DNA of 64,000 bases from Nannocystis sp. (GTDB lineage Bacteria; Myxococcota_A; Polyangia; Nannocystales; Nannocystaceae). The stretch covers positions 62,001 to 126,000 of the forward strand of contig NZ_JADJNN010000006.1 of NCBI RefSeq assembly GCF_016714285.1, in the 5' to 3' direction. Every line of letters begins with the position of its first letter. Position 1 is the stretch's first letter. A program made the translations under genes and the position numbers. The notes below the pieces were generated by a model. It had not been told where the DNA came from. It ran no database searches and was given only the letters and a program-made list of their open reading frames with translations. Positions 41,720 through 51,866 of this stretch are shown here, in pieces.

Positions 41720-44700
41720 GTGTCCAGACGCTCCACCTCCCTGCTCCCAGGCGGCCGCGACGGCACCAGCCAGCGCGGGCGAGAGCTCGCCGAGCTCGCG
41801 CCGACCAGCGTGACGATCGACGGGCGCGACCACGCCGACCTGCTCGCGTTCGTCCAGGCCCTCGCCGGGCAGCTGCGCTTCTTCAGCGCCGAGCAAGTTG
41901 AGCTGCGCGACGCCGGCAGCTGGACCCCCTTCGCCCAGCGCGACGACATCACGGTCGCCGACATCGTCGCGTACATGCACGACCCCACCCGCTTCGAGGG
42001 CGAGCGGGCGCGCTGGCTCGGTCGCCCCCACTTCGCCCTGCTGCTCAGCTTCCTCGAGCTCCTCGGCCACGCCCGCGAGCAGCTCAACGGCCTGACCGCG
42101 CGGCACCTCGACCACTACTATCGCGACATCCTGCAGATGCGCCCGCAGCCGGCCGCGCCCGATCGGGCGAGCGTCGTGTTCCGGCTCGCCGCCGGGGTCA
42201 CCGAGCTGCGTGTGCCCGCAGGCACCGCGCTCCAGGCCGGCCGCGACAGCGCCGGCAATCCGCGGATCTACCGGACCGAACGCGAGCTGATCGTCAGCCG
42301 GGCCCGCGTCGACGCCCTGCGCTCCGTCCACGCCCACCGCCGGATCACCGGCATCCCCGACGTCCGCAAGGACCGCGGCCAGAGCCCCGACGAGGCCTTC
42401 GACGGCGCCCTCGCCATCGCCCTCGGCGCGCCCCGACCCGGCGATCCCGTGCCGCCGTGGAACGGCAGGGCGATCGACCGCAGCTTCGTGCTCGGCCTCT
42501 CTGCCGGCCTGAGCTTCGCCCGCGAGCGCCTCTTCCTCGACCACCACGAGCTCCGTGCACTCATGGCGCTGGTCCGCCGACGCGCCGACGCCGGCCCCGA
42601 GTGGGCCGAGATCAACCGCCTCCTCGGCGTCCGCGACCCCGTCGACCCGCGTGACTTCGCCGCCAACTTCACCCGCGTCGTCGGTCCCCTCGACTTCGCC
42701 GCCGACGGCCTCGCCCAGGTCAACAACATCGACGACCTCTACGAGCGCCGCACCATCCCCGAGGTCCGCGAGTACATCGACCTGCGGCTCGCGGCCCTCG
42801 GCCACGACAACTTCACCGCGCTGATGGCGATCAAGCAGCGGATCGACGCCGAGTGGGCCGAGATCAACCGCCTCCTCGAGCGCCTCGGCGCGCGCCAGCG
42901 GGGCCTCCTCGCGTGGGAGCTCGGCGCCGTCGCAGCGACGGACTTCGCCGACAACCTGCGGCGGGCGCTCGGCGACGCCTGGCCGCCGCCGTGGCCGTGG
43001 GGCAGCAGCGACATCGCCAGCTACGAGGCCACGATCCGCCGCCTCGAGGCCCACCTGTCGATGAGCGCCGAGCGCCTCGCCCGGCTCGCCGAGCTCGCCA
43101 GCGCCGTCGAGACCCGCAGCGAGGGCGCCTGGCAGGAGCTCGACGCGCTCCTCGCCGACGCCCACCGCGAGCGCCACCACGCGGCCCGGCGAGCGGCCCT
43201 CGCCGCCGTCCGCGGCGACCACGACGACCTCCCCGGCTTCGACGCCCTCGTCCGCGCCGCGCTCGGCAATTCCCAGGAGCTGCTCCCCTGGGACCTCGCC
43301 CGCACCCGCCTCGCGCCGCACCTCGATCCCGGCCAGCAGGCCCTCCTCGACAGCTTCCGCGGCCAGCTCGTCGACCCCGCCGCCGCGCGACGCTTCACCT
43401 GGTCCGACGTCGAACGCTCGCTCGAGCTGGCCCAACGACGGATCACGGGCAGCCCCGAGCCCGTCGCGCGCAAGGTCGTGTGGCGCAACCTCCACGTCCA
43501 CGACGACCCCGCCGCCGACACCCTGGACCCCGCGTCGCCGCGCTGGAAAACCTTCGGTCGACCTCCGATCGGCGCGAGCGAGGCCCACCCGCCCGCGGCG
43601 GCGATCGGCTTCGCCCTCTGCTCCCCCTCGCTCGCGCTGTCTCAGGGCCAGCGCACCCTGACCCTCACCCTCGGCCTCCGCGCGCTCGACCTGCCCGCCT
43701 TCCTCCGCGAGCTCGGCCTGCTCCCCGAGCTGCAGAGCGACACCTCGCTGCGCGCGGCCCTCGGCGCCGCGCTGTGCGTCGAGGTCAGCGGCGCCCGCGG
43801 CTGGGTCGAGCTCCCGCTCGCCAGCGCCAGGCTGGCCTCCGGCAGCCCCGGCGACGACTACTGGACCCTGCTCGCCGAGCCGCGCCGGCACAACGAGGAC
43901 CGCCCTGGCCTGCGCCTCCAGCTCGTCGCCGGCCCCGAGCTCGGCCCCATCACGCCGCTCCCCGACAGCGCCGATCCGTGGCCGACCCTCCGCGTCACCC
44001 TGCGGCAGCGATGGGACGCCGGCGCCCGCGAGTGGACCACCACCCTCGACCCCTTCGCGCCGCTCGTGCTCGCCGCGGTCCACCTGCGCGTCGAGGTCGA
44101 CGGCCTCGTCGACCTGCGCCTCCAGCACGAGGATCGCCCGCTCGATCCGCGCCGGCCGCTCGAACCATTCGGGCACCGCCCCGCCGTCGGCGCCCGCATG
44201 TACCTCAGCCACCCCGAGCTCGTCGGGCCCCGGCTCGACCGGCTCCGCCTCGATATCACCTGGATGGGCCTGCCCGGCAGCCTCAAGGCCAACTACCGCA
44301 ATTACCCCGGGGTCACCAGCGCCGCCGACTTCAAGGCCCGCATCAGCCTGATCGACCGCGGCCTCGGCTTCACCCTCGCCGACATCAGCCTGTTTCGCGA
44401 GGGTCCGGGGCCCGAGGCGCGCACGGCCGCCGCCCAGACCGTCGAGCTCGCCGACATCGCCGGCACGATCGCCGCCGTCAGCCCGGGCTATCATTACACT
44501 CCGCGCAGCGACCTCCCGCTCACCGGCGACATTCGCCGCGCCGACCGCTACCTGCAATGCGAGCTGACCCCGATCGACTTCGGGCACAGCGCCTACCCCG
44601 TGCTCGCCGCGCGCAAGGCCAGGGAGCTCGCCATCGGCCTCGCCCGCGGCACGGTCGACCCCGACGCCGCCGACGGCTTCGCCCTCGACCCGCCGTATAC

Positions 44701-46051
44701 CCCGACGATCCAGCGGATCGTCGCCGCCTATCAGACCTCGATCGAGCTCGACCCCGGCGCCGACGACCAGCGCGTCGACCGGCTGCTGCACGTCCACCCC
44801 TTCGGCGTCAGCCCGATCGACCCCACGAGCCCCCACCTGCTGCCGCGCCACGACTCGGCGGGCGAGCTCTACATCGGCCTCCGCGACCTCATCGCGCCCC
44901 AACGGCTCGCGCTGCTCTGGGTCGTCGCCGAGGGCACCTCGGCGCCCGACCTCGACGCGGTCCCGGTCGAATGGTCGGTCCTCGACGGCGACCGCTGGCG
45001 CTCGCTCGCCGGCAACCTCCGCCACGACTCGACCCGCGGCCTCCTCAACTCCGGCATCGTCGAGCTCGACCTCCCGGCCGTCGCTGCGAGCACCCGCCTG
45101 CCCGCCGGGCGCTACTGGCTGCGAGCCGCCGTCGCCAGCGACGCCGCCAGCGTCTGCGACACCGTCGATATCCGGGCCCAGGCCGTCACCGTATGCTTCG
45201 ACGATCGCGGCAACGCCCCTGACCACTACGCGAAGCCCCTGCCGATCCGCAGCATCGACCGCCTGCTCGCGCCCGACCCGCGGATCGCCGCCGCCCTGCA
45301 ACCCTACACATCCTATGGCGGGACCCCGGCCGAGGCCGACGCACACTTCTACACCCGGGTCAGCGAGCGCCTGCGCCACAAGCACCGCGCCCTGACCCCC
45401 TGGGACTACGAGCGCCTGGTGCTCCAGCGCTTCCCCGCGATCTACAAGGCCAGCTGCCTCCCCGCCGGCCCGCCCGGCAACGTCGATATCATCGTCGTCC
45501 CCGACATCCGCCAGCAGCTCCCCTCCGACGCCTTCGCGCCGCGGGCCCCGGCCAACCTGCTCGCCGACATCCAAACCTACCTCGCCGGCATCGCCCCGGA
45601 CGCCGCCCGCGTCCACGTCCGCAACCCGCACTACGTCGCCGTATCGGTGCGCCTGGGCGTCCGCTTCCACGCCGGCCAGGACCTGCGCCACGCCCAGAAG
45701 CGGCTCAGCGAGGACCTGAGCCGCTTCCTCTCCCCGTGGGCCTACGACGAGGGCGCCGAGCTCACGATCGGCGGCAAGATCTACGCCAGCAGCATCCTCG
45801 ATTTCGTCGACCGTCGCGACTACGTGGATTACGTCGCCGAGCTACGCCTGGCCCGCAGCGACAACGGCGTCGATTTCACCGTCCTGCCGCCGACCGACGA
45901 GGACTACCACGTCGCCGCCGAGCGGCCCGACCAGGTGCTGGTCGCCGCCCACGAGCACCACGTCGATATCATCTCGGAGCTGGATTATCAGCAGACTTCA
46001 TTCACAGGCATCAACTACCTGAAGCTCGAGCTCGATTTCATCATCGGTTGA
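41720..46051 (+). CDS. Giant baseplate wedge protein J/gp6-like (Afp11/Pvc11)
   Basis: 1443 residues from a GTG two bases after the previous stop. The N-terminus (HADLLAFVQALAGQLRFFSA, YRDILQMRPQPAAPDRASVVF) and the C-terminus (ALTPWDYERLVLQRFPAIYK, VDIIVVPDIRQQL, YVAVSVRLGVRFHAGQDLRH, LSPWAYDEGAELTIGGKIY) match the baseplate J family. It is much longer than Afp11/Pvc11 (around 950) because of a helical insert (about 180-620, e.g. EWAEINRLLGVRDPVD and EWAEINRLLERLGARQ, an internal repeat). It should form the wedge ring with the second J-type protein. Confidence 0.9.
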   Translation: MSRRSTSLLPGGRDGTSQRGRELAELAPTSVTIDGRDHADLLAFVQALAGQLRFFSAEQVELRDAGSWTPFAQRDDITVADIVAYMHDPTRFEGERARWLGRPHFALLLSFLELLGHAREQLNGLTARHLDHYYRDILQMRPQPAAPDRASVVFRLAAGVTELRVPAGTALQAGRDSAGNPRIYRTERELIVSRARVDALRSVHAHRRITGIPDVRKDRGQSPDEAFDGALAIALGAPRPGDPVPPWNGRAIDRSFVLGLSAGLSFARERLFLDHHELRALMALVRRRADAGPEWAEINRLLGVRDPVDPRDFAANFTRVVGPLDFAADGLAQVNNIDDLYERRTIPEVREYIDLRLAALGHDNFTALMAIKQRIDAEWAEINRLLERLGARQRGLLAWELGAVAATDFADNLRRALGDAWPPPWPWGSSDIASYEATIRRLEAHLSMSAERLARLAELASAVETRSEGAWQELDALLADAHRERHHAARRAALAAVRGDHDDLPGFDALVRAALGNSQELLPWDLARTRLAPHLDPGQQALLDSFRGQLVDPAAARRFTWSDVERSLELAQRRITGSPEPVARKVVWRNLHVHDDPAADTLDPASPRWKTFGRPPIGASEAHPPAAAIGFALCSPSLALSQGQRTLTLTLGLRALDLPAFLRELGLLPELQSDTSLRAALGAALCVEVSGARGWVELPLASARLASGSPGDDYWTLLAEPRRHNEDRPGLRLQLVAGPELGPITPLPDSADPWPTLRVTLRQRWDAGAREWTTTLDPFAPLVLAAVHLRVEVDGLVDLRLQHEDRPLDPRRPLEPFGHRPAVGARMYLSHPELVGPRLDRLRLDITWMGLPGSLKANYRNYPGVTSAADFKARISLIDRGLGFTLADISLFREGPGPEARTAAAQTVELADIAGTIAAVSPGYHYTPRSDLPLTGDIRRADRYLQCELTPIDFGHSAYPVLAARKARELAIGLARGTVDPDAADGFALDPPYTPTIQRIVAAYQTSIELDPGADDQRVDRLLHVHPFGVSPIDPTSPHLLPRHDSAGELYIGLRDLIAPQRLALLWVVAEGTSAPDLDAVPVEWSVLDGDRWRSLAGNLRHDSTRGLLNSGIVELDLPAVAASTRLPAGRYWLRAAVASDAASVCDTVDIRAQAVTVCFDDRGNAPDHYAKPLPIRSIDRLLAPDPRIAAALQPYTSYGGTPAEADAHFYTRVSERLRHKHRALTPWDYERLVLQRFPAIYKASCLPAGPPGNVDIIVVPDIRQQLPSDAFAPRAPANLLADIQTYLAGIAPDAARVHVRNPHYVAVSVRLGVRFHAGQDLRHAQKRLSEDLSRFLSPWAYDEGAELTIGGKIYASSILDFVDRRDYVDYVAELRLARSDNGVDFTVLPPTDEDYHVAAERPDQVLVAAHEHHVDIISELDYQQTSFTGINYLKLELDFIIG

Positions 46052-46067
46052 GCCCGCGAGGAGTGTC

Positions 46068-47975
46068 ATGGCGATCACCACCAAGAACCGCAAGCAGCTC
46101 AAGGCCTACTTCGTCAAGAACGCGATCCCCACCGAAGGCAACTTCAGCGACCTCGTCGACGCCCAGCTCAACCAGGCCGAGGACGGCGTGTTCAAGCTCC
46201 CGGGCGAGCCGCTCAGCGTGGTCGCGGGCCCCGGTGAGCAGCGCCGCGCGCTCCGCTTCTACAGCACCTACCCCGCCGCCAACCCCGACTGGCAGATCAG
46301 CCTCGCCCCGGCCCAGGACCCCGGCAACCCGGCGAGCGTGCGGCCCGGCTTCGGCGTCAGCGACGGCGCCGGCCGGACCCGCCTCTACATCGACCCCGCC
46401 ACCGGCAACCTCGGCGTCGGCACCAACAACCCGACCGACAGGCTGACCGTCAGCGACGGCGACCTGCGGATCGAGGGCGAGGGCTACCAACGCCTCAAGA
46501 TCCTCGCGTTCAACGCCGGCATCGAGCTGGTCGCCCGCAACCCCGGCGGCACCCCGCACATCGACTTCACCCAGGGCCTCCTCGACAACCCCGACTACGG
46601 CCTGCGCCTCATCGCCACCGATAACAAGGTCCTCCACGTCCAGTCCGGCCTCGGCCCGGCGACCCTGCGCGTCCAGGGCGACCTCGAGGTCGACGGCCAG
46701 CTCGCCAGGCTCGACCTCCGTGAGCAAGCCGCCGCGACGGTCCGCGCCCATGACCTGCTGTTCGGCCACTCGGGGCGCCACGGCGCCCCCGGCCGCGCGC
46801 TGGTCGACGGCAGCGACGCGCTGATCGTCAACTTCGCCGGCGACTGGTCGCGCACCGACATCCAGAGCCCGCTCCACGTCAGCGGCGCCGTCGGCATCGG
46901 CACCACCGCCCCGGCCGGCCCGCTCGACGTCCGCGTCGCCGGGACCGGCACCTGGGACCGCCTCGTCGTCACCGCCAGCGACGCGTGGAACAACGGCAAC
47001 CAGCACGTCACGATCGGGGCCGGCGGCGCGGGGGGGATCATGTTCAACAACCCGCACGTCAGCTGGATCGCCGGCGAGAAGCGGGCCTCGATCCGCTACG
47101 GCCAGAGCCTCCCCAACAAGGCCTGGTGGGACGTCGGCCTGCGCGAGAACGACGCCTTCACCTTCGTCGCCGCCGGCAGCCCCACCGCCCTGTCGATCCT
47201 CGGCAGCGGCGACGTCGCCGTCACCCGCGACCTCGACTACGGCGGCAAGCTCGGCAAGCTCGACGTCAAGGAGCAGGGCGCCGTGACGCTGCGCGCCGCG
47301 GACCTGCAGTTCGGCCACTCGGGGCGTCGCGGCGCCCCGGGCCGCGCGCTGGTCGACGGCAAGGAGGCGCTGATCGTCAACTACGGCGCCGACTGGTCGC
47401 GCACCGACATCCACGGCCCGGCCCTGCTCACCGGCAGCCTGACCGTCAACGGCGACACGAACCTCGCCAACCTCCGCGTCAACCAAAACGCGAGCGTCGC
47501 CGGCAACCTCGAGGTCAACGGCCAGGCCAGCCTCGGCTGGGCCCAGCCGACCGCCGACTTCAACCAACCGCTGCGCAGCGGCTTCTACCAGTGGGACAAC
47601 CCCGCCGGCCGCGTCCCCGACACCGCCCACCCGTGGGTGCACATGATCTCGGTGCGCCACGCCAATCCCGGCAACCACCACGCGCTCCAGATCGCCGCGA
47701 GCTACGCCGAGAACGACAAGCTCTACTTCCGCAAGGTCGCCCGCGAGCTGGTGGCCGCCAGCTCGCCCTGGAACGAGGTCGCCACCGTGACCAACGGCGT
47801 CCTGCGCATCGGCGGGTGGTCGCTCGAGGCCAGCGCGAACTCCCTCCTGGTCAAGTGCGGCGCGCAGCTCGTCGCCCGCTTCTCCATCGAACACGACCGC
47901 TTCATGGTCTTCAGGAACATCAACGGCCAGGCCCCCTACTTCTACTACAACGCCCTCGGCATCTCCGGCACGTAG
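46068..47975 (+). CDS. Tail fibre / receptor-binding protein (Pvc13-like slot)
   Basis: 635 residues. N-terminal attachment-like helix MAITTKNRKQLKAYFVKNAIPTEGNFSDLVDAQLNQ is typical of eCIS and phage fibre N-termini; LYIDPATGNLGVGTNNPTDRLTV is the collagen-like/fibre GIGT motif. Two internal repeats of about 45 residues (GHSGRHGAPGRALVDG near 231 and GHSGRRGAPGRALVDG near 412) each end in DWSRTDI. The C-terminal 130 residues (MFRNINGQAPYFYYN) end without a recognised sugar-binding domain. This protein probably determines the target. Strong ribosome-binding site (CGAGGAG, 46057-46063). Confidence 0.85.
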   Translation: MAITTKNRKQLKAYFVKNAIPTEGNFSDLVDAQLNQAEDGVFKLPGEPLSVVAGPGEQRRALRFYSTYPAANPDWQISLAPAQDPGNPASVRPGFGVSDGAGRTRLYIDPATGNLGVGTNNPTDRLTVSDGDLRIEGEGYQRLKILAFNAGIELVARNPGGTPHIDFTQGLLDNPDYGLRLIATDNKVLHVQSGLGPATLRVQGDLEVDGQLARLDLREQAAATVRAHDLLFGHSGRHGAPGRALVDGSDALIVNFAGDWSRTDIQSPLHVSGAVGIGTTAPAGPLDVRVAGTGTWDRLVVTASDAWNNGNQHVTIGAGGAGGIMFNNPHVSWIAGEKRASIRYGQSLPNKAWWDVGLRENDAFTFVAAGSPTALSILGSGDVAVTRDLDYGGKLGKLDVKEQGAVTLRAADLQFGHSGRRGAPGRALVDGKEALIVNYGADWSRTDIHGPALLTGSLTVNGDTNLANLRVNQNASVAGNLEVNGQASLGWAQPTADFNQPLRSGFYQWDNPAGRVPDTAHPWVHMISVRHANPGNHHALQIAASYAENDKLYFRKVARELVAASSPWNEVATVTNGVLRIGGWSLEASANSLLVKCGAQLVARFSIEHDRFMVFRNINGQAPYFYYNALGISGT

Positions 47976-47999
47976 CAACGGCGCAGCTCGGAGCCCGCG

Positions 48000-50900
48000 A
48001 TGAGCACCTCCCCGACCCTGCCGACCGGCCCGCTCGAGCACCTGGCGATGGACTACGCCCGGCTGCGCGAGGAGGGCATCCGCCTGCTCGGACGCCTCGC
48101 CGGCGAGCAATGGACCGACTTCAACGCCCACGATCCCGGCGTCACGATCCTCGAGCAATTGTGCTACGCGATCACCGACCTCGGATATCGCATCCAGCAC
48201 CCCGTCGCCGATCTCATCGCCGGCACCGACCCCGCGATCGCGCTGCCCGGGCCCGCCGCGATCCTCACCTGCAACCCGGTCACCCAGGCCGACCTGCGCA
48301 AGCAAGTCCTCGACATCGAGGGCGTCAGCAACGCCTGGGTCGAGGCCCTCGGCGCGCCCGAGCTCCCGTTTTATCACCTCCAGGGCAGCGACGAGCTCCA
48401 CCTCCAGCGCGACCCCGGCGACCACGCCGCCCGGCCCGTGCAGCTCGCCGGCCTGCAGCGCGTGCTGCTCCAGACCGGCGATCGCCTGTCCGCCGAGCAG
48501 GCGCTCACCCAGGTCGCCGCCAGCCTGCACCGCTGCCGCGGCCTCGGTGAGGACCACCTCCTCGCCCTGCTCACGCCGCACGAGGTGTGGATCCAGGCCA
48601 AGATCGAGGTCGGCCCGATCGATCAACCGGCCGAGCTCCTGGCCGACATCATCGAGCAGCTCGAGGCCTACCTCGCCCCCCCGGTGCGCTTCACCGGCCG
48701 CGACGACGCCACCGACCAGGGCCACCGCCTCGACGAGCTCTACGAGGGCCCGCCGCTGCGCCACGGCTTCGTGCTCGGCGAGCTGCCGCCGCCACGCACC
48801 GCCGTCCGCGCCTCCGACCTGATCCACGTGATCATGAACGTCCCCGCGGTGCGGGCCGTTCGCTCGCTCGCCCTCGCGACCTCCGCCACCGCGCCGCGCG
48901 AGCGCTGGCTGCTCGAGATCCCCGCCGGTCAGGTCCCCGTCCTCGCCACCGGCTCCGAGCTCTGCCTCCTGCGCGCCGGCTTGCCCGTCCGCATCGATCG
49001 CGCCGAGGTCCAGGCCCGCCTCGACGCCCGCCGCCTCGCCGCCCACGCCCGCCGCCGCAGCGACGCCGCCCACGGCCATCCGCCGCCCCATGGGCGCGAC
49101 CGCCGGCTCGCCGATCACCGATCGATCCGCCACCAGCTCCCGAGCGCCTACGGCGTCGGCGCCCTCGGCCTGCCCGACCTCGCCCCGGTCGAACGTCAGG
49201 CCCAGGCCCGCCAGCTCGCCGCCTATCTCCACATCTTCGATCAGCTCCTCGCCAACGAGTTCGCCCAGCTGGCCCACGCCCACCAGCTCCTGTCGCCCGA
49301 GGATGCCCCGCTGCGCACCTACTTCGCCCAGCCGCTCGACGACCCGCGGCTGCACATCGACGAGCTCCTGCGCCACGATCCCGGGGTCCACCGCGCCTGG
49401 CTCGCCGACGCCGTCGAGCGCAGCGTCCACGGCGGCGACGCCCGCGTGCGCCGCAACCGCTTCCTGTGCCACCTCCTCGCTCGCTACGCCGAGCAGCTCG
49501 GCGACCACGCCCAGATCGGCGACACCGACTCGCCCACCCGCAGCGACGCGGCGCTCGTCGCCGATCGCCAGGCCTTCCTCCGCGACTACCCGCGGCTGAG
49601 CGGCGCCCGCGGCTCTGGCCACGACATCCTCGGCGACAGCGACGAGCTCTCCGGGCTCGTCCAGCGCCTCCGCCTCAAGCTCGGCCTCGGCGAGCGCCCG
49701 CGCCTGCACGTCGTCGAACACGTGCTGCTGCGACCGATCCCCGAGGACGCGCGCCAGATCGGCGACGAGGCCGACCCCCGCGTCCCGCTGCTCTCCGGCG
49801 TCCGCGAGCAAGACCCCTGGTCCTTGCAGGTCAGCTACGTCTTCGAGGCGACGCCCGGCGATCAGCCCGACTCGGCCTTCGCACAGATGGTCGCCCGCAC
49901 CCTCCTCGCCGAGACCCCGGCCCACCTCCGCCCCCAGCTGCACTGGTTCGGAGACGACGACGCCGGGGCCCACTGGAGCGCCTTCAACGCGGCCTGGACC
50001 GCCTTCCGCGTCGCCCACCGGAACTACCGCGCCGCCAGCCTCCGCGCTGGCACCGTCCCCGACGAGCTCCACATCCCGCTCCGCGACGCCCGCGACCGCG
50101 TCATCGACCTCCTTGGCTTCGGACGCAGCTACCCGCTGCGCGACCTCCCGCTCGCGCGCCACCTCACCGTCGCCCCGGGCACCCCGGCCGCGATCACGAT
50201 CGAACTCAGCCAGCGCGACGTGATCTACAGCCTGCGCGACCGCCGAAGCGGCGCCGCGATCTTGCGCGAGGGACGTCCCATCACCGCCGAGGGCACCGGC
50301 GGGACCATCGAGCTGCGGACCCCCGCGAGCGTCGAGGACGCCAGCTACCGGATCCTCGCCGAGAAGCGCGAGGAGCCCGGCGAGGCCCGCCCGCGCCGTC
50401 AGGCCTGGCTGCACGGCCTCGTCAGCGTCGTCCTCGGCGTCGACCCCTCGCTCGTCGTCAACCTCCGCGGCCTGCCCCTGCTCGACCGCAGCATCGACGC
50501 GCCCCGACCCTCGGACCCGCGCATCGCGGCCCACGGCTCCGTCGTCGAGGTCGAGGTCATCGCCAGCCAGGAGGGCGTCGTCTACCAGCTCGTCGACGCC
50601 GCCGATCCCACCCGCGTCGTCTCGCAGGCGCCGGTGGTCGGGACCTCCGGCACGATCGTCCTGCGCACCGTCCCCCTCCACGACGACCTCGAGCTGCGCG
50701 TCCACGGCAGCAAGGCCGTCGGCGACCCGGAGCACCCCGAGATCCGCAGCGCCCTCCTCACGACCGTGCTCTCGCTGCGGATCGAGGCCAACCCAGCCGT
50801 CGCCGCCGCGCTCCTCCCCGCGGCGATCGTCGCCCACACCGCCACGCCCACGCTGCGCCTGCACGCCAGCGAGACCAGCGTCGAGTACCGCGTCTGGCGA

Positions 50901-51857
50901 CGAGCCATCCGCGACGCCGAGTTCGTGTTCACCGATCCCCCGCCCGCCCCCACGCTCGACCTCCAGCCCGACGACGGCCCCCTGATCCGCGTGCAGCGAC
51001 CCGCGACCCTCGCCTGGCACGAGCTCCAGCCGCTCGGCGAAGCCCGACCCGGCACCGGCGGCCCCCTCGACCTCCCGCTCCCCACGCCCGGCGAGGACTC
51101 GCTGCTGGTCGTCCAGGCCAGCAAACGCCACCGTCGCCACGCCAGCGCGTCGGACACGATCACCTCGATCGTCCAGCTCGAGCCCGTGCTCATGCTGCTG
51201 CTGCGGCCCGACCCCAGCCCTGACCTCTCGCTGCAGCTCACGCTCGCCGACGCGAGCACCACCGGCCCGATCGTGCTCCGCGGCGGCCAGCCCGGCGTGT
51301 TCTACGAGCTCCACCGCGACGACGCCGCGATCACCCTGCCCGCCTACTTCCACCAGCGCGACGAGCTCGACCCGCGCAGCAACAAGGGCGTCGATCAGCT
51401 GCGCGTCGAGGTCGACCTGGCCCTCGCCCGCGACGCCCCGGGCGACGCCCGACCTCTCGCAGCGCCGCCGCCTCCGCTCGTCGACGCCGCGCCCCTGCCC
51501 CTCGGCGCCGTCCTCCGCGTCCACGCCCGCAAGGCCACCAGCGGCCTGCGCTGCGCGCTCGCCGGCCTCGCCACGATCGAGCCCGCCCCGGCCCTGCTCA
51601 TCGAGCCCGCCAGCGTCACACCCGGCGCCGCTGTGAACGTGGTGATCACCGCCAGCCGCCGCGACGAGCGCTACCGCCTCCTCCGCGGCGAGACCCTCCT
51701 CGCCGAGACCGAAGGCGTCGACGGGCGCCTCGAGCTGAACACCGGCCCGCTCGCAGAGGCGACCCTGCTCGACCTCAGCGTCACCCGCACCACCCCCGGC
51801 GCCATCGTCGTCGAGCGCCGCCTGGCCATCGCCATCCCGGTAACGCCGCCCGGCTGA
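48000..51857 (+). CDS. Second baseplate wedge protein (Afp12/Pvc12-like) with C-terminal Ig-like repeats
   Basis: 1285 residues. The N-terminal MDYARLREEGIRLLGRLAGE, DFNAHDPGVTILEQLCYAITDLGYR and central YGVGALGLPDLAPVERQAQA, FDQLLANEFAQLAHAHQLL and VEHVLLRPIPED match the Afp12/Pvc12 family. From about residue 720 it has roughly five repeated beta-sandwich-like units, each with a Y-x-x-x-[RD] strand (YSLRDR, YQLVDA, YRVWRR, YELHRD, YRLLRG), which are not part of the usual protein. They may decorate the baseplate periphery and help adhesion. Gap of 24 bases after the fibre. Confidence 0.87.
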   Translation: MSTSPTLPTGPLEHLAMDYARLREEGIRLLGRLAGEQWTDFNAHDPGVTILEQLCYAITDLGYRIQHPVADLIAGTDPAIALPGPAAILTCNPVTQADLRKQVLDIEGVSNAWVEALGAPELPFYHLQGSDELHLQRDPGDHAARPVQLAGLQRVLLQTGDRLSAEQALTQVAASLHRCRGLGEDHLLALLTPHEVWIQAKIEVGPIDQPAELLADIIEQLEAYLAPPVRFTGRDDATDQGHRLDELYEGPPLRHGFVLGELPPPRTAVRASDLIHVIMNVPAVRAVRSLALATSATAPRERWLLEIPAGQVPVLATGSELCLLRAGLPVRIDRAEVQARLDARRLAAHARRRSDAAHGHPPPHGRDRRLADHRSIRHQLPSAYGVGALGLPDLAPVERQAQARQLAAYLHIFDQLLANEFAQLAHAHQLLSPEDAPLRTYFAQPLDDPRLHIDELLRHDPGVHRAWLADAVERSVHGGDARVRRNRFLCHLLARYAEQLGDHAQIGDTDSPTRSDAALVADRQAFLRDYPRLSGARGSGHDILGDSDELSGLVQRLRLKLGLGERPRLHVVEHVLLRPIPEDARQIGDEADPRVPLLSGVREQDPWSLQVSYVFEATPGDQPDSAFAQMVARTLLAETPAHLRPQLHWFGDDDAGAHWSAFNAAWTAFRVAHRNYRAASLRAGTVPDELHIPLRDARDRVIDLLGFGRSYPLRDLPLARHLTVAPGTPAAITIELSQRDVIYSLRDRRSGAAILREGRPITAEGTGGTIELRTPASVEDASYRILAEKREEPGEARPRRQAWLHGLVSVVLGVDPSLVVNLRGLPLLDRSIDAPRPSDPRIAAHGSVVEVEVIASQEGVVYQLVDAADPTRVVSQAPVVGTSGTIVLRTVPLHDDLELRVHGSKAVGDPEHPEIRSALLTTVLSLRIEANPAVAAALLPAAIVAHTATPTLRLHASETSVEYRVWRRAIRDAEFVFTDPPPAPTLDLQPDDGPLIRVQRPATLAWHELQPLGEARPGTGGPLDLPLPTPGEDSLLVVQASKRHRRHASASDTITSIVQLEPVLMLLLRPDPSPDLSLQLTLADASTTGPIVLRGGQPGVFYELHRDDAAITLPAYFHQRDELDPRSNKGVDQLRVEVDLALARDAPGDARPLAAPPPPLVDAAPLPLGAVLRVHARKATSGLRCALAGLATIEPAPALLIEPASVTPGAAVNVVITASRRDERYRLLRGETLLAETEGVDGRLELNTGPLAEATLLDLSVTRTTPGAIVVERRLAIAIPVTPPG

Positions 51858-51866
51858 GCGCCCGTC

